DNA from: Lineus longissimus
Taxonomy: Eukaryota > Nemertea > Pilidiophora > Heteronemertea > Lineidae
Assembly: GCF_910592395.1 (NCBI RefSeq)
Contig: NC_088326.1
Coordinates: forward strand, 10,049,001-10,113,000
Length of the DNA: 64,000 nucleotides
Reading direction: 5' to 3'
Below the pieces are notes generated by a model. That model made no database searches, was not told the origin of the DNA, and was given only the letters and a program-made list of their open reading frames with translations. Of the stretch, positions 13,128 through 26,550 are shown piece after piece. The translations under genes were made by a program, and so were the position numbers. Numbering within the stretch: position 1 is the stretch's first letter; the number at the start of each line of letters is the position of its first letter.

Positions 13128-15836
13128 GAGAGGCAAAAGAAATGGGCATGAAAGGAGAGCCTTTTATGCCTTAAGAATATTTTGCCGAATGATTCTACAG
13201 ATGAGTGAGTAAAAATACGGTCATTAAAGAAAACAATAAAAACGCTTTTGATATGTTTTATAAGTAGTTTTATAGGACTCGCTCTGTATTGTGGCACGTA
13301 ACTCACCACGACCGTTTGATTGATTGACACGCGGGTCTTTGCTCGAACGACAACGCCGACATCCTGATAGACCATAAGTTCCCTTCAACGAACGGGCATG
13401 CGCGAGGACAGTGGTCCTTTCGACAATTCGCATATTTGGGAACAGCTGCCTCTATATTGCGTCGCGTACGTGAGGTGCTGTCATCACAGCTTTATCATTC
13501 CCTAATTTCCTTCAGCAGCTGACTCGAACGCGGGGGTGAGACAGAACGGAATACGACATTCGTGATAAAAAGAACCAATTTTCAATTCCGCCTAGCACCT
13601 GGTTCCCATTTTCCCAATTTGTGAAAAGAAAAATTCCAACTTAGTCATGATCAGTCACTTAGTTAGATTCATAAAAAATGTACTTTTCATTTTCATCGGG
13701 TGCTTAGGTTTATAACCAGTATTTTCTGGTCATCTTCCAGGTGGATAGCGAAAAAGGTTTCTGCATATAGTAGTATGTACACCTGATGATTATCAAATCG
13801 AACTTTGCACAGCATGCCTGAGGAATATAAATAATACAACAACCCTCTTTGTTTAAATTAAATCGATTATATTGTCGTAGTTCGCTGACGGGTCCTTGTT
13901 CTCCCTCATAACGATAGAAGATCCGAGATGAACATAAGCAGTAATATATACTCTTTACGTCAATTTTCCGATATGAAGGTCACTTTAATAGACGAATTGG
14001 GAATTGAGGCGGTACACTAGGCCTCAAAGACGGGATTCCGATCCGTTCGCCTAGCTATCGCTCTCAATACTGCCTTTTAACTTACATGGCAATATTGCAA
14101 ATCGCCCAGGCCAACCTGATAAACAATATCATTCGATATTCAAAGTCTACATTATCAAACCTTACACGAGTCAAAATGCAGGTCTCGGTGATATAATGAT
14201 TTAGGCCTATGATTACTTCTTATCAGAGCTGGGCTCTACAACAATATCACTAGAAAACGGTACTTTAACGTCGGAGATGATCCGATTGACGTATGGGGGA
14301 GAGTGGGAGTCGAAGGTGTGCGCAATCTTGTACATCTGAAGAAACATTTTCTTTTTGGTATTACAAGGAGTGTCAAAAGTCGATAACAGCTTCGCTTTCT
14401 GTTGTATCATGATTGATGATATTCCATGACACGTAGCCTTCTGTCAGAATGGTCCAAGGTCATGTCCCGACTGTCTAGTCAGCTAATGAAAGGAAAGGAA
14501 AATAATAATGTTGATAGGAAATGTCAGATGAACAGTCATCACTTTTCCTTTAGCTCCTTGGTTTAAAGAACGAGTGGGACTTGTATTACAATTGTTGTCA
14601 ATATTGTCACCCATGGGTCAGCCTCCTATTTCAGATATCATCACTCATAATCTATTTCGTTTTCCGCAAGGCTGCCTGACCAGAATGGCGACGAGCTGTC
14701 CTGTAACCGACCAACCGCGTCGTTCGAGTAAACTCCTGAACATCCCGAACGTAATTTCTTTAGGGTACCCTGTGACAACATTAGTTTGTGCCCCTCCACA
14801 GGTGGGAAATCCTGATGAGATTAGAAATTTTAATATACGATTTGAATAAGTATAAGAATCACATCTGGACTTTTGGCGTGTGTGTACTACAAGGAACCTG
14901 GTACGCCTGGTGATTAATTTATCACAAGATATCATGCACATTTCCAAGTGTTCTAGATTCCTTTAATAAATTTACACATGAGCGCATACTTTGGCTGTTT
15001 TTCTTGTTATGAAAAGGCCGGTGGAAGGACTGTCTTGAGTGTAAAAAAAAAAAAATGAGCTACTCGCGATCGGTAGGCTTAGGAACCGAATCTTCATGGT
15101 GATCTGGTGATCTGTAAATTCGTGACAAATTACAAAACATATATGAGGTGTTCACCATTTCATTTTTGAAGAACTACGCATGAAACTCCGCTTCTTGTTT
15201 TCAAATCTCAAAATAAATATGACAAAAAATCGCTATTTTATTTTCTAGAAACGACCATATATTCGAGAAATCTGCAGATAACGCGAATTACAGCCTCTTT
15301 ACCGCGAGAACTAAAAAGACAGCGCCTTACATGTAATTCAACAAAACAAACCAATGAATGAGGAATTGATCTGATATTCAATATCAATGAAAAGAATAAC
15401 CACTTCAAGGTATAAGAGGGACATTGAACGCTAGAGCCATCGCATCAGCCCCGAATGTATACAGAGGCTGATCTGAAATCGTCACACTAAATCTAATTCG
15501 CTTTCTGCACCACTGCTTGCACAACACGACCAGAATGGCGATGAGTCCGAGCTGCCCTGAGCAATGTCTTCCTATTCTCTCGTCATCAATCACAATGATT
15601 TCTGTTTGGACGCATTAGGGCGTATTCGATTGGAGACGTCCCTAGTGTCCGAAGATATATCTTAATCTGGTGTGTGGATATGAACGTAAGAGAGGATGAC
15701 CTCTTTTCTTTCTTCTAGTTTCGGTTTTCATTTGGCACTATAATGGCTATGTCACGTTTCTTCCTTTGATCGGATATAAAAAAATATATCATGCACACAC
15801 CCCCACAGGGGATTGCCGTGCCATTAAGAGATGACA
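13128..15836. other. Gene-free stretch with a diverged direct repeat
   Basis: No gene supported. Segments near 14627-14705 and 15462-15560 are similar in the same order (TCAGATATC/TCTGAAATC, ATCTAtTTCG, GACCAGAATGGCGA, GAGCTGtCCTG), an old direct repeat about 840 bp apart. On the minus strand both translate into a GQL...AIL...RKR-like stretch. That is too little to call an exon. Confidence 0.35.
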
Positions 15837-16119
15837 GCAATTTAAAGCGAATTTCGTACGGGCAAAACGACCGTCCGCGCCTCCAGATCAGTCGGTATCA
15901 GATTATTTACTTCATTATCAAGTCGTACGCGAGTTCCTGAATGTAACCCTATTTCGGGCCCTATATTGTCCTCTTGTTCATCGGGCCGAATCCAGCTACA
16001 CTGTAACTGAATTGCGCCATACTTTTAAGTAGGAAATGATGAGAAGGTACGTTTTCACCGCCCGAGAAGATGTGAAAAATAGGCAAAATCGTTGGTCGTG
16101 CGAAATTCCCTTTAATTGC
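15837..16119. mobile_element. MITE with TTAAAGGGAATTTCG-type ends
   Basis: The left end GCAATTTAAAGCGAATTTCG is inverted at the right end as CGAAATTCCCTTTAATTGC. It is 283 bp with no open frame. Ends related to the element at 26293-26550. Confidence 0.65.
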
Positions 16120-18889
16120 TCAAGATACTCGTGATTGTTTAGTCACGAGCTCATGTTCACACATGTGAGTTCAAATGCTTTTTTGTCCTGCAATCGCCCC
16201 ATGAAACCAATTCTTATCACAACTACTGGCGTAAGATGAAGTGATCAGTCATAAAAGACAATGTTTATTACAAATTTAGCATGCATTATGAAAAACGCAA
16301 ATAATCACAGTGCATTCGAGCATCACTTGTTAACAATAAGTTAACCATGACCACATGTATTTCAACATTATTTAAGCACGTATTGTTTAGCCACTTGCTT
16401 CTCTTTTGTTACGCATGCTTCAGTCGTTGGTATTATTCCGACAGGTCGCCGCGAGAAATAACGTATGTACGACACGTTGTATCTTAGCCGTTTCGAGAAG
16501 CCAAACTAACGTTTTAAGCCTGAACTAAAAGATCAAGTTAACATGTAATATTCATTGCAGGATTCAGTCAGGCATGTTTATGGCATGAAATATAATATCT
16601 TTCACATAGTCCCAGTCTGTTTAGTTCATTTTAAGTTTCGCATGGTGCATCATGTTACGTTTCATTTACTCGTTTATTTTGGCTTGTTTACATCTTCATA
16701 AGCGAGCCAAATTAAGTGGGCCTCAGTGAATGAACGTGCACTTTCATTTCATGCAAATGTCAACCTTATGCTTGCAATCATATTACATCAAAACGCGATC
16801 TTCAGCTTTATGTTTAGAATGTACGGTGGCCCATAGAGGACATGCGTTTATTTTCAATATAATAGAAAAAAAAATTTTACAATGTGTTTTTTTCTCTCGA
16901 ATTACAACCGCCGTCGGATTTATTTCTCACCGCCGAAAAAATAATTTCCACCGCCGGGTAAAAAATAATAATTCCCACCAACGCCAAAGAAAATAATATC
17001 CACCGCGGTGGAAATTAATATCCACCGCGGCCTGTTTCATTTGGCTCGTTTCAACATTTACCCCTAACGAGGCCTCATGTAGTGTAAGGTACCTCAGCAC
17101 AATTTACAGACATTGATAAACAAGAAACATGATCGAAACTAAACACACATTGCTTGTACAGTGTCAAAGCTATCACCTGAAGCGGTTTTAAGTAACATAC
17201 TTGAAACTTCTGGATTCATGAAATTCAACCTCATAATAGCCTTCAAGTTGACACTTTATAGCAGGAACATTGGTAAACGTGCTGGCTTACTGAATCTGTA
17301 CACGGCATACTAGACATGCTTGATACTGGAGGGCCTTAAGGGTTGGCTAGAATCTGAAATCCAAAATCAATGAGAACTTCTTCAAAATGAAGTGAATGCC
17401 GTTATAAAACCTGGGAGGCTGTTCAATCTCTGGAAAACAAAGAACAAGTTCCCACCATTGAAATTGTCATTAACTTTGTTTTGAAAAAGAATTAATTGCT
17501 TTTAGATTTCAAGTTCTAGCCAAAATGGTGGTATGTATTGCCTACCCCTATTTTTTGGTGAATTACAGTGTTCTATCGACAACAGGCATGCCAGGCAGGT
17601 TAAAAATTGGTGATTTGCTGTCTCGTTTAATGCTACTGGTGGTTCAACAACATCACTTATCACTTATTCAATTAGTCTACATCTACATCAATAATGAATT
17701 TGTGATCATATGTCAAGTCCGTACTGTACTTATGTCGGAACAATGGTACGTCAAAGCCAGCGTATAAGTACTATGTCAAAACGTGTTTCAGATCATGGCC
17801 TCGGACGACACATGAATGGTATATATAATATACCAATGTAATGGCTTAGGTTGAGCTTATTAACAAACTAGATAGTGTCTTCTTGAGCACAAAGTAATCT
17901 TCTTATGAGGAAAAGTCTCCTTTTGTAATAATCAAATTGGTCCAGCCGTTTAACCGCCTATTTTGCCGACAGACTGCGACCATCGTTCATGCAGTATTTA
18001 TTTTCGCTCTCACAAATGGAGAATTACCGCTGGTGGGCTTATGATAACCCTTCAGGGCAGAGACATGTATTCATCCACGACCGGAAGTGTGGCATAGAGC
18101 TTATCAAAATGTCAAGTTGTGGTAAATACATGGCTGGGATGGACCAAAGTGGAATTAATTCTCAATCTGTGGTTGATTCTTACTCTACAGAGTCAGGCCA
18201 TCACAGAAATATGCTTTTTGATAATATATTTAAGAAAATGTGGTCTCACTGGTCAGTTTAGAACTTGTACTTTGACAGGGCCATATCAATGCGCCAGTGA
18301 CGTTTTGATGGATATGGTGTACGGAAATCTCTTTTTCTGAGGCAATCGGTATTGGAATGTTTTTAAACTTTATTATGCAATTGGCAAAGGGTTCTTCTTG
18401 ACACATATAAAATTTTGTGCAGATTGATTGGTCCAATGAGTACTTTTTTTACCAAAACTTATGCACAACAATGTACACGTAATGTACACAGGTTTGAATA
18501 GAGGACTCTGGCCTTCAGCTGCCATTGTTTTGATCATTTGAACTAGGCCACCGCTGGGGGAGGTAGTTTTCCCACTGTAGGCAAATAACCAATTTTAAAG
18601 AGTTTGATATGACGTGAGGAAGCGCTGGGTTTTTTTTATTTCGAACTCGGAACATCTCGAACACTGCTACCCCTTGGTTACGTGAGAAAATCTATATCTT
18701 ATATCAACAAGGTGAAACGATTACATGATATAAAGTATTACGTCAGCAGCGGCTGGATGGACCCCTGATGGCTCCGCCATTGCCTGTCAAATAATGAGAA
18801 TAGGCTATGACTCCAACTGACCCAATGCAATCACGTAATGAATGAGCCTGGGGGAGACTGGCGCTCTAAGCCCTGGTAGGCAACCGGTC
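16120..18889. other. Gene-free stretch
   Basis: No gene supported. A short region at 16905-17030 is rich in CCACCGCCG/CCACCGCGG modules alternating with AATAATA, a low-complexity mosaic. Frames of 80-90 codons near 17525 and 17989 have no domain, signal or conserved neighbour. Confidence 0.4.
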
Positions 18890-19130
18890 TAGGAGAGAAA
18901 ACTCCGAAATCAAACCGATGCATCGCCCAAGGACTGCATGTGGGGACCGCGGAGCGCTTTGCCATGTCCATTGCGAACAGTATAACAGACATAGAAAAAT
19001 TCACGGCAGGTTTGAAGACATTTCTCTTCCACCGGGTCTTTGGAAAATGATGAGAGTGGTGGCGCCTTGAGCGTGGTATACCACGGAAATGCGCCGTAGA
19101 AATACCTTATCTATTATGATATTATTATAA
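18890..19130 (+). mobile_element. Decayed 3' end of a CR1/L2-type LINE
   Basis: In broken frames the plus strand resembles the C-terminal tail of CR1/L2 polyproteins: a W..x-ALPxxxR block, then IEKFTAGLKTFLF. It is followed by a GCGCCTTGAGCG ... AATGCGC motif and a tail of TATTATGATATTATTAT. At least one frameshift separates the blocks. Not functional. Confidence 0.55.
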
Positions 19131-21654
19131 TGGAAGGTCACTGTTACACGTACAATGTGCACATTCGAACTCTTTTTCCTCACTGATACTGTCTTTGGGC
19201 GCCATATTTAAGAGGCCCGAATTCGAAGGGATGAATACCTCGCATCTACCTAATACAAAGGTTAAGTCTAGCGGATTGAACTGTGGCTCGGATAGTGGCA
19301 CAGACCTTTGACCAGAGACACCACTACTTGCAGTCTGCTACCATTGGTCGATAGGATTTTAAATGAATTGAATTGGTTGTATTACCAGACAATCGTGTTT
19401 GGGCTTTATTCATGGTATGACCGAGGCGGAGCAAATGGACAATGCCCTTTCATCACGTGGGCAAAGAAAAACCGCCCCGCATGTGGTGAACCCGATTGCG
19501 TACCCCACCCAATGTATGGACACTGTTATTTTGTATTAGCGGTATAGGAAGACGGTATACGTGAGGAAACAGAGCAGTTTCAAATTCATCAACTTGCAAT
19601 ATCGACCAGTCTCTCTTTCGACTTTTCGTTGTTTCGCTAATCTTTTTAGCAGGTTTCATTAGTCATCAACATTTGCCTGAGTGCATTGCTGTAGTAATTA
19701 CAATAATCATAAAAACCTACACGCTATCTTAACATAAAAATTAATATTCCTTACAAAGCATTGCAAGGCGTCTTTTATATGACTCTTTTCGACAATGTCA
19801 TGTATTTTCTCCCAAATTAATAAAAATATATCTATCATTACCATATAAGACAGCCTATTGCAGTTATTTTTGATACAAGGCTAAGTACCTTAGGCCTAGC
19901 TAGTCTAGTCTATATTTAAACATTCAATAACGGCATGAGATATAGGAATGAACATTAAAGGTAAATGATTTTACTTCAACCTTTTACAGAAAGGCCTAGT
20001 ATAATTACCATGTAATATACAGTTTTAAGTAAAAAAACAACAACTACAAGACCCTCTATATGCATATCACCTAAAATATTTCAGAGAAGAATGAAAAGCT
20101 CAAAATACGAGTAACCCAATATGCATGTGCTTTTTAATCGCATTTTACGGTGCTCAGCTGTAGTTCACCTCTTAAATCGATATCCATGTGATATCACTCG
20201 CTCAGTACCCGATGTCATTGATTTAAGAGATCAATTCGTGGCACCAATTTTTTTTTAGACTAGCTGAACGTTGAAAAAAAATAAACAAAATTAGTGATTA
20301 CATGCACCTCTTGTGCAGTTCATTGACTGGAGTCAGTATTATGTTCTGCAATGTTCTGCAATATCATGCAATGTTACCCATGTACCCAGCTAACATAATC
20401 AACTACCTGAGGGGAATTCGAAACTGCTAAGATCCATCAATTGAAGCGTATTCCCTCCTTCAGACCGTTCAAAATTCCCCATTTGTATAATTGAGCGTTT
20501 CGTGATAGGTTTCCTTTAAGTCGAAAATCCAGCCTAATTAGATTATTTGATTCTTAGACAAGATTTTGCTCTGTTTCATGAACTGAACATTCCTTATACG
20601 ATACTAACTATATTATTTGTTAACACCTTATCAAATGAGAAGGATCTGTAAAAAATGAATCTTATAAGAGCTCTAACAGGTTCTGCATGATGACCTGAGA
20701 AATACCACTTCAAGGTGATTACTGTACTACCAATCCCTATGATATTTTTCCTTTTTTGAGTACAAGAAAATGACTCCTACACGTCCGTTTTTGTCAATCC
20801 TCATCAAAGCCTCTTTCGACTGTGGAAGGCATATCGAATATACAAAACCATGAAAGGCGATACACTTCAATAAGACTTGACAGTGACTATCAGGTTAGCA
20901 ACCCACAATGTATACAACCTATCCCGATTGATAGAAACATGTGTTTTTGAAAGAGGAAAGAGGATATGATGTCTAAAGATAGAACAAATATCTAGGAATT
21001 TTTTTTCTTATTATTCCGTATCAGACGGCATATTTTGACTGACAAAGGAAATTATGATAGGTTTTTCTACCAAGCCAACATCACAATCATCATTGCCAGC
21101 GTCGTACCTCTGTTATGGTCTTTCGCCGGAGGGCTCTGTATAGGAATAACTGTTTGGTGGTACCATGGGCGAAGCTGGTAGTGCATAATTTCAATAAACT
21201 GTAAATTCTGTGAAGGCCTGTTCAAGTGTAATTTCACATGGAGCTATAAAACCTGATGCTTTTGATTCAGAATAGATGCGTCAGGTCTGATCCCACAGAC
21301 GCTCAATAATTCATCTCATACTATACGGAGCCTCAGAATTGTGAAGAGCCAGGAAGTTTAGTTCCAAGAAGCTCCGCACGCTGGTTTCTCACCGGAATCG
21401 AACCCGACCAATTGCGTGGTAGCCAGTGGTGGTTATGTCTGTGAACAGGAACTACCCTCTGTCTAGCAATCAACTTGGATCCTAGAAACATAACTTTATA
21501 TTGTTAGTGATATCTTTATCTCATGTACATGTAACTTGAATTGGATGATCATTTTTTGCACAACGTCTGTTTTCATGTACATGTTTCCCAAAGTAATTGT
21601 CGAATGGATGCATCGTGGTTGTAGACCATCCAAAGACGGCAGAATTTTCTTTCT
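19131..21654. other. Gene-free stretch
   Basis: AT-rich; nothing supportable as a gene. A GGTTCGATTCCGG-like block on the minus strand near 21385 resembles a tRNA B box, but no tRNA cloverleaf could be completed. Confidence 0.4.
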
Positions 21655-22230
21655 AGGAATGGTCGGCTTTTTACTGCAGTGTGTTTGTTCTTCCTCTGGT
21701 TAATCAGTAAACTATTTTTCTGAACGTGTATGATACTTTTCCAATTTTGGTTTCAGCTCTTGAAATGTAGAAAAACGCGTTATTCGTTATTTCTTATTTG
21801 TACGCACAAGTCCTCGCGCGAAAGACCTTTCCTGCCACGTGAGTGCACGCGCCGCCGAGATCCGAGATCACGTCACCCTGCTATTACGACGCAAAGTCAT
21901 TTCCATTATCGTCGCAGAAGCGGGGTAATCAAGCGCCATCAGCTTGACGTCGGAAAAATCGATATCTACGTCGTCACAGGATAGATCCATGGCTCCAGGA
22001 AGTGCCTTACTTGTGCATCGTTCCTCATGGAAAGCGCATGGAGAGTTAACTCGGGTCAAATCGGAGTCGACATCGGAAAAGCGTGATATAATTCAGTCGG
22101 ATTTAGAATCTTTTCCTTTTTTGTACAATTTGTTGATAGAACCTACTTATATTATACTGAGTAGGAGGTGACTGGGCAGCCGACAGATGGATAGGTAATA
22201 TTGCCCTTAATAATGCCAATGGTCCTTTAA
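21655..22230 (+). repeat. Dispersed repeat, copy 2 (pairs with 2396-2955)
   Basis: Collinear with 2396-2955 along nearly its whole length. The two copies differ by substitutions and small indels, consistent with an interspersed repeat family of about 560-575 bp. No open frame is common to both. Confidence 0.7.
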
Positions 22231-22740
22231 GTTGAGAAAACCCAATTAAGCAACGCGCACAAGACAGCATAGTGTGCAAAGTTTTTACCTTCTCCTGATA
22301 ACGGGGAAAGGCAATGATGATGGCCATACGCATACTAATTGAACATGTTATTTCCTGCTGAGGAACTGATTTGATCATGTTTACCTTGCATCGAATACAA
22401 AAAAACACATCTAATTATTTTGACACGCAAGCCAGAGCAACGCAATCAGTAAGTAGTTCTGGTTTAAACCTTGTAACGACCACCACTATCATCAGCTCAG
22501 ATAAAAAGTCAAAGCTTTGCACAATCCCATATGTTCGGTATTTTACATACGCGATTATAATACATGTACGTTGTTTCGGCATATGCGGGGCCTATATAGC
22601 TGTTGCGACAGGATATATATGGACAACTATGTAAAGACATTGAAAAGGGTGGATTGCAGATTCTCTTCCGCAATGTTCAGAGCTGGATAAGCCTCGAAAA
22701 ACTAGAAGACATAGTGTTTGATGAAATAGAAAGGGCTCTT

Positions 22741-22826
22741 AAAGGGACAATATATATAGGCAGCAGTCAGGCAGGCAAGATAAAGTTACATTTAGTCGCC
22801 AATAGGGGTCTCTCACATCTCACAGT
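22741..22826 (+). repeat. Solo terminal repeat of the 33255-34532 element family
   Basis: Contains AAAGGGACAATATATATAGG, then GGCAGGCAAGATAAAGTTA and GCCAATAGGGGTCTCTCAC. These are the same blocks as the left end of the element at 33255. No inverted mate was found in the next kilobases, so it is a truncated or solo copy. Confidence 0.65.
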
Positions 22827-25800
22827 ACGTCGAAATGATTCACGCTTGTATGAGGAATCCATCAGTGCTAAATCGGACATGACCCAGGGCTCTTACTGTA
22901 TGTTCGTCACCTAAAGATGGCCAAATAAGCCCTTCTGCTCCTACCTATAGTATCCGTTAAATGAGCATGATTTGTTTTCAATCTATTTTAGTGGCAATGG
23001 AAACATTGTTTTCATCGTGAAAATAATAATACAAATATAAAAATAAGTTTATTGGCGCCTTATTATAAAAAATACATTTCATGTCAGCAGAAAATACAAT
23101 AAACTCGTGCAAGTTGGAGAAAAACCTGTTTAAGAATTGTAGTGAAGGATCACGAGCATTTATCCAGCCCATGAAAATAGAAGAAGAAGTGTAGGTGTTG
23201 ACTTGTATATTATAAAAGATATTGTACAAAATATATCCGACTCTTAGACTAATAGTTAGGATCGACAATGGAGTGTGTTATGGAAGGTTTTCTAAAGAGA
23301 ATTTGGATACTTCTCTGGAAATAATTGATGCTCTTTGAATGATCAGATGGCATTGGAAAAATATAAATAAATCCTTGTCAGGAAGTTTGCCTATTGAATG
23401 ATAATTTATATGCGTTTAGAAAGTTAACAGCCTTTTCAGTGATTTCGTTGACACCTTGACAACATAGCCTATTGGAGTGCATCCAGGTGTAATATATTTG
23501 AGTCCTTCCGTTCCTGAGTATTTCTCTCATTCTAGGAGACGCTGAAAGACCCTTTTTGTCGCTAGTAAAACGTCTTGATGTCTCTTTAGCCGTCTATTGT
23601 ATGGAAACACTGGAATATTGGGGAAAACCAAAAACGTTGCTCCTTGCGAAGATCGTCTATTGTCAGTTTAAAAAAAAAATCCAATATACTTTACAGGTAA
23701 AACATGGGGGGATATGAGTGAATCGTTCTCCTTATCCCGCGTCACGGTGAAGCTGAAAGGCTAAGAAGTCAATGCAATAGAATTAAAAAGACATGAATTG
23801 ACAACAGGGACATCCTTAGTTACAGACATGACAGATATGAGTTTTTCTAATGATTTTAAAAAAGTTAAAACGTGACAAAAACAAACTAACCTGCGATAAA
23901 GTAAACATAAGTGGTTCAATTTTGATCAACGGACAACAACAAAAAAACACAAACATATACATTACACAACAATTACCCCCCCCCCCCCCTCCCGAACTAA
24001 TCTGATACGTATATTCAAATAATCCATAACTTACGCATGTTCAGGTAGAAAACCAAACTCCTCGACGCTCCAACAGAGAATGAATAAAAAAAATAATCCG
24101 ATGGAATTGATCACACACGCTGTCAAATGAAAGTATTGACAATCCAACACAACAAAATAAGTAAAACGCGATTTATCTTTAGGCTAAACTGTTCTTAAAA
24201 AGTTGATTTCCTTCGATAATGTTCTATAATCCGGCTTAGTTATAATAATCGGCAATGTTTTGTTCAGTACCGCTACAAACAATTCGGCAATAACTCTTCA
24301 GATTCCTCGAAAGAATTCTCAGAGGTGTCAAATCTTAAGAAGTCCGTTGTCGAAATATTGAATCTTTCCCTCGAGCTGATACCGGTTCGCAACCACGTGA
24401 TAGTTACATTTAGTGATAGTGACAGTGTCCAAGAAGAAATTTGTGACGTCACAGTAAAACTTGTATTCCTCGCAGGATTGGTTCTCTTTCAATGCTACAG
24501 GCAGCGGTGACAAGCCATGGTCAGAATAATAAACAGGCGCGTTTGAAAGCATTGGTGCGTCACTGTGTGGAGTTTGCTCGTTGTCAAGAAGCTGTCCTTG
24601 TCAGCCATGCGAACTCTGCCGCACTCCAGGGAGAATGCAAGCACAGGGAAGGGCGCGTGCTAAGAATAGTATGACAGGGCAGTGGAGGAAGTATCAAGCT
24701 GTTGTATGTGGCCTCCCTTCTTATTCTAAGCAGATGGTGTTGCGCCCGGTGGCCTATCGATTGTTTAGGATTCGTTTGCTCGAGCGCTGTGATCGTTTTA
24801 CTATAGCAGCTGTTATTTTGTCTAATTGTCTGCATTCACTATCATTAGTAGGAGGCTTCTTTCCAACGTCTTACCGGTTTCTCTAACTTTTTCCGGATCT
24901 ATCCGATAATTGTCATCGTCAAACTTTTCCCTAAAAGGTTGAATTTCTAGAAAATATATAATATACTAGGGGTTACCAAAATCAGGCATTAAAAAAATCA
25001 AAGGGCTATTTAGTATGCTGATCGGGGTGAGCCAAATTCTCAGAGTGACCCTTTAATTTAATGTGAATACTAATCAACCCATCTCAAGGGACCCTTTGCT
25101 TGTCAACTGGAGCGCATCGGGTTGGCGTACTCAGCCATGTTCCAAGCAGAGGAGAATTTTCCCTAATGAATCGGACAATGCTTTTTCTGACTTCTTAGCG
25201 GACTTTTGTTAGGAGAAAAAATCAGAAAAATATTGGAGTAACCGTCAAGAAGTCGGAAAAAACCTCCTTCCAGTGTGTTTAATTATTTTCGTTTGATAAA
25301 ACATTGCCTGTCTGTAAGTAACTTCTTCTAATTTTCAGCAACGAGGAGTGCCATATATTTGCGCGCAGTTATTCACGATTTATTTTATTGATACGTGTTG
25401 ATTCCATGAATACCAATTGATAAATCGTAGTAATAAATCCTGACTAGTATGAGAGTAACATCACTTATTCATTAGCATCCAGATATCTTGGCCGATGTAA
25501 AGGTCAAGACTTACGATATTGAGTGCAATCTATTTAAAGTGATAGTGTCCTCGGCGTACCAACGACCAGGGCTATACCTCCCGGAAGTACAGTCCATTAA
25601 TCATATTTCAATGCGTATCGGCTTATATTTTACAATGGACCATACCGTAGGCATTGATATGTGTACTTGTCCACCCTATACAACAAAGAATGGGGCCATT
25701 GGAATGTACTTCCTGTTAGTATAGCAAGCTCTGCTTATGACGCGCTTGTACACAGTGAATTGGCTATAACCCGGTGGCATTAAATATTCATATGCCCACC

Positions 25801-26292
25801 CGATACAACAAAGAATTGGGCCATAGGATTCGTCTTCCTGTCAGTACAGCAGGGTTTGTTTATGACGCGCTTGTCCACAGTGGTGTCATTCCTATATCTC
25901 CTGACGTATAAAAAGGCAGAACGATGCCAGGAACGACGTAGCGCTAAACGCGGACTTGGGTATGAGGTCACCATGGTGGCGGTGGATTGGGACATCCTAT
26001 GACAGCTGACATGGGAGAATTCACGTCGAAATCAGTCACTCAGGTCAAATTACCAAGGCTATGAAACCTGGCGGTGGCCATGAGAATCATTCTATATACA
26101 TGTACCCGTTGTGGTTTCTTTTCACAATGCATGTAAGATGTTTTGTGTTTTGTATTACATATCACATGCTGACCATATATTTTCATTTCCGCATTTAAAT
26201 ATGACGAAATGTAATAGGCTTGATGACGCGATGACAGCATTTCAAGTGATATCATATAGACGCAATTTCAAGGTGATTCTACATTATCAACA
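22827..26292. other. Gene-free stretch
   Basis: No gene supported. Near 23020-23100 a minus-strand segment ends in an ATTATTATT-like tail and could be another LINE 3' end, but no coding block was recognised. A poly-C run lies near 23978. Confidence 0.35.
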
Positions 26293-26550
26293 CTTAAAGG
26301 GGATTTTGCACGCTGAGCGCTTTTGCCTACTTTCCACATTTTCTCTGGCGGTGAAAATGCACATTCTAATTTTCTGTTGGGTCCGGTGCAGATCAATTAT
26401 CCTGATTCGCCCTGATGAACATGTGAACAATGGGGCCCGCAATAGTCTTCGATTCAAAAAATCGTGGAAGACTAGATTATGCATTATTGATGTGATAACG
26501 GCTGAGGCGCGCGTTGGCGATTGTATTCATCGTACGGAAATCCCTTTAAG
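26293..26550. mobile_element. MITE with CTTAAAGGGGATTT ends
   Basis: The left end CTTAAAGGGGATTTTGCACG pairs with the inverted right end CGTACGGAAATCCCTTTAAG with few mismatches. A 179-codon open frame crossing it (26111-26650) extends into the flanks, has no domain, and is treated as fortuitous. Confidence 0.65.

Noticed and set aside
21370-21410. tRNA-like B box on the minus strand
   Set aside because: GGTTCGATTCC is present, but no acceptor stem, anticodon arm or A box in the right place.
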